DNA of 13,675 bases from an uncultured Desulfomonile sp. (GTDB taxonomy: Bacteria; Desulfobacterota; Desulfomonilia; Desulfomonilales; Desulfomonilaceae). Every line of letters starts with the position of its first letter. Position 1 is the stretch's first letter. Shown one piece after another: positions 8,413 to 13,675 of the stretch. The position numbers and the translations under genes are program-made. Location: assembly GCA_903853735.1 (NCBI GenBank), contig CAINUH010000296.1, positions 1 through 13,675 of the forward strand, read 5' to 3'. The notes beneath the pieces are model-generated. The model ran no database searches, was not told the DNA's origin, and was given only the letters and a program-made list of their open reading frames with translations.

Positions 8413-9800
8413 TCGGTACTCTTTTTAGACGAGTGCAGGATGTCCACTTCGTGGGTATCGGCGGAGTCGGCATGAGCGGTATCGCGGAAATTCTTATCGC
8501 ATTGGGTTTTAGGGTAAGCGGATCTGATCTCCGGAACTCCGAGACTGTTCAAAAACTCCAGTCCATGGGAGCGAAGATTTGGGTCGGCCACAATAGTGAT
8601 CATCTCGAAAAGGCTGATGTCGTGGTCTTCTCTTCCGCTGTGAGAGAGGACAACCCAGAGATTGTGGCCGCGCACCAGCGGCGCATACCAGTAATTCCGA
8701 GAGCTGAGATGCTTGCAGAACTAATGCGCATGCAAACTTCCATTGCAGTGGCTGGTATGCACGGGAAGACCACAACCACCTCCATGATAGCTTCCATACT
8801 GTCACATGCCGCGCTTGATCCTACAGTGGTAATCGGGGGAAAACTCGACACACTGGGGGGTGGGGCACGCCTGGGTCAAGGAGACCTGCTCGTAGCCGAA
8901 GCTGATGAATCGGACCGGTCGTTTCTCAAACTCTATCCGACAATAGCCATCATCACCAACATGGACCTGGAACACCTGGACTGCTACTCTTCTATAGAGG
9001 AAATCAGGACCACGTTCCTGGAGTTTATAAACAGAATTCCTTTCTACGGCTATGCAATAGTCTGCCTCGACGACCCGGAAGTCCAAAACATCATCCCTTT
9101 CATAAAGAAACGTTTTGTCACCTATGGACTGTCCTCTCAGGCTGTGATCCGCGGGGTCAATCCCATCCTGGAAGGAACGTCGTCCCGGTTCAGCGTGTAC
9201 AGAGAAGACCGGATGCTGGGAGAAATCTGTCTTCCCATGCCGGGCATACACAACGTCTTGGATGCACTGGCAGCGATTTCAGTGGCAGACGTTTTCGACG
9301 TGCCGTTTCAAAAGACCAAAGAGGCACTCGATTCATTTCCTGGGGTTCAACGCCGTTTCACTTTGAGGGGTACGGCGGCAGGTGTAAGAGTGATTGACGA
9401 TTACGGGCATCACCCTGCTGAGATAAAGGCTGTTCTCCATGCAGCCCTACAGGTTGCCCAGAAGCGAATTGCCGTACTGTTCCAGCCTCATAGATACACA
9501 AGAACCCAAGCGCTCTTCGAACAATTCCTGACTGCATTTGACCATGCAGACCTGCTTTATATCATGGACATATATCCGGCAAGCGAACGGCCAATTGAGG
9601 GAGTGTCCGGAGAGGCTGTGTGCAAGGGAATTCAGAGTAGAGGCCACAAATCCTGCCGATTCTTGTCCGACAGGAAAACCATCCCCCTGGAGATAGCCCG
9701 TGACCTACAAGAAGGTGATATGCTTATAACTCTTGGGGCAGGAGATGTTACCAGGTTAGGCCCGGAAATCTTGGAAGAGTTGCAGAGAAAAGAGGCTTAG
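8409..9800 (+). CDS. murC: UDP-MurNAc:L-alanine ligase MurC
   Basis: This cytoplasmic Mur ligase of 463 aa adds the first amino acid, L-Ala, to UDP-MurNAc. The N-terminal Rossmann-like domain begins VHFVGIGGVGMSGIAEIL, with GSD at the end of the second strand. The ATPase P-loop is G116-MHGK-T122 with K120, and GMHGKTTTTS is characteristic of MurC. AEADESDRSFL and TNMDLEHLDCY follow in the central domain. The C-terminal domain has DDYGHHPAEI and FQPHRYTRT. The GTG start is preceded by a good AAGGAG at 8397-8402 and overlaps the murG stop (GTGA). The stop is 5 nt before murB. Its features match the L-Ala-adding ligase, so it should not be read as a stand-in for the missing murD. Confidence 0.96.
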   Translation: MIGTLFRRVQDVHFVGIGGVGMSGIAEILIALGFRVSGSDLRNSETVQKLQSMGAKIWVGHNSDHLEKADVVVFSSAVREDNPEIVAAHQRRIPVIPRAEMLAELMRMQTSIAVAGMHGKTTTTSMIASILSHAALDPTVVIGGKLDTLGGGARLGQGDLLVAEADESDRSFLKLYPTIAIITNMDLEHLDCYSSIEEIRTTFLEFINRIPFYGYAIVCLDDPEVQNIIPFIKKRFVTYGLSSQAVIRGVNPILEGTSSRFSVYREDRMLGEICLPMPGIHNVLDALAAISVADVFDVPFQKTKEALDSFPGVQRRFTLRGTAAGVRVIDDYGHHPAEIKAVLHAALQVAQKRIAVLFQPHRYTRTQALFEQFLTAFDHADLLYIMDIYPASERPIEGVSGEAVCKGIQSRGHKSCRFLSDRKTIPLEIARDLQEGDMLITLGAGDVTRLGPEILEELQRKEA

Positions 9801-9805
9801 GGAAA

Positions 9806-10744
9806 GTGAAAACCGGCGGCCACCTATTCGAAGACATTCGGAGGCTTTTCCCAGGAAGATGTTATGCAGACATTCCTTTGAGCCGGTTCACGTCATTTGG
9901 AATAGGGGGTCTTGCGGACATTGTTGTCGAGCCGGAAAATGTCGCGTGTCTCGCGGAACTGATCAGACATCTCCACGACAGAGGGATTCCAAGAATAATT
10001 CTGGGTGCCGGCACTAACGTGCTTTTCCCGGATTCCGGATTTCGGGGTGTGGTCATAAGAACAAATTGTTTGAAAAATTTTGGTATCAAAACAAACGGTT
10101 CAGACAGCGCCATAATTTCAGCGGGGGCCGGCGTGAATCTTTTCACCGTGATCGGCAGAACTTGCCTGAGCGGTTTTACTGGACTGGAGCCTCTATGGGG
10201 GATACCAGGGTCTCTTGGTGGAGCCGTGGCAGTGAACGCCGGTTCGGGCGGCGTGTGTGCCTGTGATTTCTTGGAACAGGTGGTTCTGTTGACTTATGCC
10301 GGTAACGAAATTCGCATCAAGAAAACTGATCTGGATTTTGGATATCGCCGGATGAAACTCCCTGCGGATTCGGTCATTGTGGAGGGAACGTTTAGGTTGG
10401 TCAATGGAGTGTCCGGCACAATAAAAGGAAGTATCCGAGCGGCGATGAAGCGTCGTCGAACCGAGCAGCCCTGGCGACAACCCAGCGCAGGCTGCGTATT
10501 TAGGAATCCCAGTCTGGAAAAGCCTGCCGGCGCCATGATAGACAGGCTGGGTTTCAAGGGAGTCCAGGTTGGCGGAGCGCAGGTCTCGGAAATTCACGCC
10601 AACTTCATCATTAATCGAGGGAACGCCTTGGCTTCAGATGTTCTGGAGTTGGTGCACAAAATTCGGGAGCGCGTAAGAGAAGCAGAAGGTATTGAGTTGG
10701 AGTTGGAAATTTGCGTCATAACCCAGGATCAGCACTATGACTGA
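9806..10744 (+). CDS. murB: UDP-N-acetylenolpyruvoylglucosamine reductase MurB
   Basis: This FAD-dependent enzyme of 312 aa reduces enolpyruvyl-UDP-GlcNAc with NADPH, giving UDP-MurNAc. The N-terminal part has LSRFTSFGIGGLADIVVEP and LGAGTNVLF, which bind FAD. The GIPGS stretch (residues 132-136) leads into LGGAVAVNAGSGG. The C-terminal substrate domain has PSAGCVFRNP, in which C230 sits where many MurB enzymes have the proton-donating serine. AGAMIDRLGFKGVQVGGAQVSEIHANFIIN and a final ELE complete the family pattern. The length fits the shorter MurB type found in many bacteria. The GTG start has AAGAGG at 9790-9795. The 3' end overlaps ftsQ by 8 nt. No ddl gene follows it. Confidence 0.95.
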   Translation: MKTGGHLFEDIRRLFPGRCYADIPLSRFTSFGIGGLADIVVEPENVACLAELIRHLHDRGIPRIILGAGTNVLFPDSGFRGVVIRTNCLKNFGIKTNGSDSAIISAGAGVNLFTVIGRTCLSGFTGLEPLWGIPGSLGGAVAVNAGSGGVCACDFLEQVVLLTYAGNEIRIKKTDLDFGYRRMKLPADSVIVEGTFRLVNGVSGTIKGSIRAAMKRRRTEQPWRQPSAGCVFRNPSLEKPAGAMIDRLGFKGVQVGGAQVSEIHANFIINRGNALASDVLELVHKIRERVREAEGIELELEICVITQDQHYD

Positions 10745-11576
10745 GAAATCCAAAAATCGGTTTTGGGGCAAGACTGCTTCTCGGGGAAACTTTGATCCTA
10801 AGCAAAAGCGTGTCAGAAATCGTCAGATTTTGAAGTATTGTCTGTGCGCGTTCTTGACCGTCGATACACTGTTGGGCGTGTTTCTTGTCGGCCTGATATT
10901 CCTGCACTTACCCTATTTCAACCTTCAACAGGTGGATGTAGTCGGCAATCAGCGCCTTTCAAGGGCAGAGGTTATTGAAGCCTCCGAAATGGAATACGGG
11001 ATAAACCTTCTCACCGTGGACTTGTCGGCAGTGGCTTCCAGGCTGCGCCGTCACCCTTGGATTCGTACATCCACAGTGTACAGACGATTCCCGGGTCAAC
11101 TTATAGTTGAGATCGAAGAACGAACTCCAAGAGCCATTTTGGCGGCAGAAAAGCTTTTCTACGTTGATGAGCAAGCAGAGTTTTTTACAAGGCTTCTGCC
11201 TGGAGACCCTGTCAATTTTCCGCTGTTTACCGGAATAGGCCCCGAAGAGTTGAAGACTTCTCGGTCGCAAATTCAGGAGATGATAAGAGGGGGGCTCGTT
11301 CTTCTGGATAATCTGGAGAAGAGCGGATGTGGTGTCGATGCAGCGGAAGTCTCTCAGATTCGATTGACATTGGACGATGGCATGAGTCTGCATACCAAAA
11401 CCGGCCGGATCATCGTCATCGGCAAAGGCGATTTCGAACAGAAAATGCAAAGATATGGGCGGCTGAAAAAATTCTTGACCCAGCGAGGAGAATGGCATAA
11501 CGCCCGAATCATCAATCTCGACTTCGAGGATCGTGCCATTGTGCGCTCATCGGACAAGGCACTCCTCCAGGGGTAG
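10737..11576 (+). CDS. ftsQ: Cell division protein FtsQ (POTRA domain)
   Basis: This bitopic divisome protein of 279 aa links FtsL and its partner FtsB to the rest of the machinery in the periplasm. A basic cytoplasmic tail of about 34 residues (rich in Lys and Arg) precedes one membrane helix (about 35-57). A POTRA domain follows (about 61-131), with FNLQQVDVVGNQRLSRAEVI and the VYRRFPGQLIVEIEERTPRA end typical of FtsQ/DivIB. The rest (YVDEQAEFF to the end) is the FtsQ beta domain. The length matches E. coli FtsQ. The ATG overlaps the murB stop by 8 nt, with AGGA at 10725-10728. The stop is 4 nt before ftsA. FtsQ sequences vary widely, so the call leans on POTRA features and position between murB and ftsA. 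Confidence 0.9.
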   Translation: MTEKSKNRFWGKTASRGNFDPKQKRVRNRQILKYCLCAFLTVDTLLGVFLVGLIFLHLPYFNLQQVDVVGNQRLSRAEVIEASEMEYGINLLTVDLSAVASRLRRHPWIRTSTVYRRFPGQLIVEIEERTPRAILAAEKLFYVDEQAEFFTRLLPGDPVNFPLFTGIGPEELKTSRSQIQEMIRGGLVLLDNLEKSGCGVDAAEVSQIRLTLDDGMSLHTKTGRIIVIGKGDFEQKMQRYGRLKKFLTQRGEWHNARIINLDFEDRAIVRSSDKALLQG

Positions 11577-11580
11577 TAAT

Positions 11581-12813
11581 ATGTCACGAAGCCAGGAGAT
11601 TGTAGTCGGCCTTGATGTGGGAACAACCAAGATATGCACCATCATAGGCGAGGTAAAATATGAAGGTATGGTTGATATTATTGGAGTGGGCTCAGCACCA
11701 TCCAGAGGTCTACGCAGAGGCGTGGTTGTCAACATCGACCATACGGTAGCCAGTATTCGCAAGGCTGTAAGCGATGCGGAACTTATGGCCGGATGCCAAG
11801 CCGAAAGCGTTTATGCTGGAATCTCTGGAGGCCATATCAAGGGAATAAACTCTCACGGGGTCATAGCCATCAAGAACCGGGAAGTAACGGCCGTTGAGGT
11901 GTCAAGAGTCATTGATGCGGCTAAAGCGGTCGCCATACCTGTCGACAGGGAGGTGATTCACATTCTACCCCAGGAATTCATGGTCGATACCCAGGAAGGC
12001 ATTAAGGAGCCTATCGGCATGGCAGGGGTGCGGCTTGAAGCCAAGGTTCACATCATCACGGGGGCTGTTTCCGCTGCGCAAAACATTGTTCGCTGCGCCC
12101 ACAGAAGCGGTTTAAAGGTGAATGACCTGGTGCTGCAACAGATGGCCTCCGCAGAAGCCGTGCTTTCTTCTGATGAAAGAGAGTTGGGCGTAGCTCTCGT
12201 GGACATAGGCGGAGGAACAACAGACGTCGCCGTATTTGCTGATGGGTCAATCCAACATACTTCAGTGATTTCGGTAGGAGGAGACCAGTTAACCAATGAC
12301 ATAGCAGTCGGTCTGAGAACGCCCATGGCAGAGGCCGAAAAAATTAAGAAAAAATATGGTTGCGCCCTTGGGTCTCTGGTTGATAAAGACGAAACGGTTC
12401 CAGTACCAGGAGTAGGGGGGAGAGGGCCACGGGTGGTCCCTCGATCGGTGCTGGCGGACATTACCGAACCACGAATAGAGGAGACGTTGGGACTGGTCCG
12501 CCGCGAACTGGAGAAATACAATCTACTTCAGACGGCAGCGTCAGGCTTGGTCCTCACTGGCGGCTCTGTTGCGATTCAAGGAATCTGTGAACTGGCGGAA
12601 CAACTCTTTGACATGCCTGTTCGCCTTGGGTACCCCATAGGAATAAGTGGACTAGTGGATGTGGTAAATTCGCCCGTCTACGCAACCGGAGTTGGACTCA
12701 TTCTGTGGGGGGCTCGTAACAAGAACTTGGATTTGGGAATGCCCTACAATGATGGAGGCATGATTGACAAAGTTATGGGAAGGATGAAGCAGTGGTTTGC
12801 TGAAGCTTTCTAA
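11581..12813 (+). CDS. ftsA: Cell division protein FtsA, actin-like membrane anchor of the Z ring
   Basis: This actin-fold ATPase of 410 aa tethers FtsZ filaments to the inner membrane and recruits later division proteins. The first phosphate loop is GLDVGTTKICTIIGEV (residues 10-25). The FtsA-specific 1C subdomain lies around VIHILPQEFMVDTQEGIKEPIG. The second phosphate loop is D208-IGGGTTD215. SGLVLTGGSVAIQGI supplies the adenosine motif. The C-terminal 18 residues (IDKVMGRMKQWFAEAF) form an amphipathic helix of the membrane-binding type. I chose ATG 11581 because AGGGG at 11569-11573 precedes it and the conserved region starts soon after. The open frame reaches back to 11533, but those 16 residues overlap ftsQ and look unrelated to FtsA. 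Confidence 0.96.
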   Translation: MSRSQEIVVGLDVGTTKICTIIGEVKYEGMVDIIGVGSAPSRGLRRGVVVNIDHTVASIRKAVSDAELMAGCQAESVYAGISGGHIKGINSHGVIAIKNREVTAVEVSRVIDAAKAVAIPVDREVIHILPQEFMVDTQEGIKEPIGMAGVRLEAKVHIITGAVSAAQNIVRCAHRSGLKVNDLVLQQMASAEAVLSSDERELGVALVDIGGGTTDVAVFADGSIQHTSVISVGGDQLTNDIAVGLRTPMAEAEKIKKKYGCALGSLVDKDETVPVPGVGGRGPRVVPRSVLADITEPRIEETLGLVRRELEKYNLLQTAASGLVLTGGSVAIQGICELAEQLFDMPVRLGYPIGISGLVDVVNSPVYATGVGLILWGARNKNLDLGMPYNDGGMIDKVMGRMKQWFAEAF

Positions 12814-12821
12814 GTGATGGC

Positions 12822-12837
12822 CGCACCGTAGGGTGCG
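12822..12837 (+). repeat. Short GC hairpin after ftsA
   Basis: CGCACC at 12822-12827 can pair with GGTGCG at 12832-12837 around a GTAG loop, giving 6 bp of nearly all G-C pairs. No T run follows, so it is not a classical terminator. It may protect or mark an RNA end, or be a fragment of a dispersed intergenic repeat. Confidence 0.45.
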
Positions 12838-12862
12838 TTGATTCCGCGTTAGCGATGATTTA

Positions 12863-12894
12863 CCGGAGGAGCGCAAGAATCTCCGGCTTTGTTT
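12863..12894 (+). terminator. Possible weak intrinsic terminator or attenuator before ftsZ
   Basis: CCGGAG at 12863-12868 pairs perfectly with CTCCGG at 12881-12886 across a 12-nt loop, and one more G-T wobble could extend it. CTTTGTTT (12887-12894) follows at once, giving a T-rich tail. The stem is short and the T tract is broken, so any termination would be partial, as suits a site between two genes of one operon. Confidence 0.4.
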
Positions 12895-12920
12895 GGAAGG
12901 TCCGGGACCATTTTCATTTC

Positions 12921-12927
12921 AGGAGGT
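12921..12927 (+). promoter_or_regulatory. Strong ribosome binding site of ftsZ
   Basis: AGGAGGT stands 8 nt upstream of the ftsZ ATG. It is the best match to the anti-Shine-Dalgarno sequence in the whole window, which agrees with the need for far more FtsZ than FtsA or FtsQ. Confidence 0.85.
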
Positions 12928-12935
12928 AGCGGCAA

Positions 12936-13675
12936 ATGCTGGACTTTGAATTGGAATCTAACAGGAATGCTCTGATAAGGGTTATTGGTGTAGGCGGTGG
13001 AGGTGGAAACGCGGTAAATAACATGATCAGGTCGGGCATGCGTGGTGTAGAATTTGTCTGTGCCAACACTGATGCCCAATCCCTCCAGCACAATCTATCT
13101 GAAATAAAACTTCAGATCGGGACTCAACAAACTAAAGGATTGGGAGCCGGCGCTGACCCGGAGATAGGGAGGATTGCAGCAAACGAGGATTACGAAAATA
13201 TACGCGATGTCCTTGAAGGATCGGACATGGTTTTTGTTACAGCCGGACTCGGCGGTGGCACTGGAACCGGCGCGGCGCCCATAATCGCGCGGATTGCTCG
13301 TCAGGAAATTGGAGCCCTTACCGTGGCAGTGGTTACCAAACCGTTTCTTTTTGAAGGCAAGAAAAGGATGCGGCAGGCAGAGGAAGGCATCGAGATGCTG
13401 CGTCGCGAGGTGGACACCCTCATCATCATTACGAATCAGAGATTGTTATCCTTAAAAAAAGATATCACGTTCCTGGACGCTTTTCGAAAGGCGGACGACG
13501 TCCTACTTCAGGGCGTCCGAGGAATATCCGACCTGGTGACGGTCAATGGAGTCATCAATCTGGACTTTGCCGATGTGAAAACCATTATGCAAGAGAAGGG
13601 TGTGGCTCTTATGGGAACCGGATCGGCCTCAGGAGAGGGCCGTGTAGAAGAAGCCACTCGTATTGCGGTCAACAG
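12936..13675 (+). CDS. ftsZ: Cell division GTPase FtsZ, N-terminal part (runs off the window)
   Basis: This tubulin-like GTPase polymerises into the cytoplasmic Z ring. The first 246 codons are present; the 3' end lies beyond the window. The N-terminal glycine loop ([18 protein letters not shown]) and CANTDAQSL start the GTP-binding domain. The tubulin signature G106-GGTGTG112 binds the phosphates. [11 protein letters not shown] and [17 protein letters not shown] follow, in which T166 replaces the usual Pro just before the nucleotide-contacting N167. The T7 synergy loop N208-LDFAD213 carries D210 and D213, which trigger GTP hydrolysis in the next subunit, so catalysis looks intact. The ATG at 12936 is supported by AGGAGGT 8 nt upstream. 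The C-terminal peptide that binds FtsA cannot be seen here. Confidence 0.96.
   Translation, partial: MLDFELESNRNALIRVIGVGGGGGNAVNNMIRSGMRGVEFVCANTDAQSLQHNLSEIKLQIGTQQTKGLGAGADPEIGRIAANEDYENIRDVLEGSDMVFVTAGLGGGTGTGAAPIIARIARQEIGALTVAVVTKPFLFEGKKRMRQAEEGIEMLRREVDTLIIITNQRLLSLKKDITFLDAFRKADDVLLQGVRGISDLVTVNGVINLDFADVKTIMQEKGVALMGTGSASGEGRVEEATRIAVN

Larger units (their letters stand above)
12814..12935 (+). other. ftsA-ftsZ spacer with regulatory-looking structure
   Basis: This 122-nt spacer is by far the longest gap in the cluster. It holds two potential hairpins, an 11-bp palindrome and the strong ftsZ ribosome site, each listed separately where it has its own role. I see no convincing -35/-10 promoter pair. 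The layout suggests that ftsZ expression is set apart from the tightly coupled upstream genes, by attenuation, RNA processing or translation strength. Confidence 0.55.

Noticed and set aside
10959..11498. A 179-codon open frame on the minus strand across ftsQ.
   Set aside because: The plus-strand frame has a membrane helix and a POTRA domain in the expected place; the minus frame has neither a domain nor expression signals.
11533..11580. Upstream extension of ftsA to an ATG at 11533.
   Set aside because: It overlaps the end of ftsQ, and ATG 11581 has AGGGG at good spacing and begins the normal FtsA N-terminus.
12048..12521. A 157-codon open frame on the minus strand across ftsA.
   Set aside because: It is Ser/Thr/Pro-rich low-complexity sequence antisense to the FtsA phosphate loop region, typical of a shadow frame.

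Overview
The window is an uninterrupted stretch of a dcw (division and cell wall) cluster. All genes are on the + strand and the DNA has a G+C content that looks close to half. It runs from the last codons of ftsL through ftsI, murE, murF, mraY, ftsW, murG, murC, murB, ftsQ and ftsA into the first two thirds of ftsZ. I see no mobile element, tRNA, rRNA, CRISPR array or foreign-looking insert. Codon use and gene packing look uniform from end to end.

The organism is a bacterium that very probably makes meso-diaminopimelate peptidoglycan, because MurE carries the DNPR signature. The gene order (murG-murC-murB-ftsQ-ftsA-ftsZ with no ddl), the divergent FtsQ, and a division transpeptidase ending in a PASTA domain all fit a Gram-negative deltaproteobacterium (Desulfobacterota/Syntrophobacterales-like). 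That placement is inference from gene content and protein character, not from a database match.

Layout: 1-138 end of ftsL; 128-2098 ftsI; 2095-5051 the ligases murE and murF; 5055-6131 mraY; 6176-7333 ftsW; 7330-8412 murG; 8409-10744 murC and murB; 10737-12813 ftsQ and ftsA; 12814-12935 a 122-nt spacer with hairpins; 12936 to the end, ftsZ. Most neighbours overlap by 4-11 nt (ATGA or GTGA junctions) or lie 3-5 nt apart, so one translationally coupled transcript is likely. Only two junctions are looser: mraY/ftsW (44 nt) and ftsA/ftsZ (122 nt).

How the genes work together: MurB and MurC build UDP-MurNAc and add L-Ala. MurE adds diaminopimelate and MurF adds D-Ala-D-Ala. MraY and MurG make lipid I and lipid II at the membrane. 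FtsW and FtsI polymerise and crosslink it at the septum. FtsL and FtsQ are divisome scaffold proteins, and FtsA tethers the FtsZ ring to the membrane.

The main oddity is that murD, which normally sits between mraY and ftsW, is absent, so the D-Glu addition step has no gene here. The junction where it should be is a short spacer beginning with a GTGA start/stop overlap, which could be the fossil of a lost murD start. Other points worth a look are the structured ftsA-ftsZ spacer, a Thr in place of the usual Pro beside the nucleotide-binding Asn of FtsZ, and a Cys at the proton-donor position of MurB. I did not find a new biological system; apart from the murD gap this is a conventional cluster.
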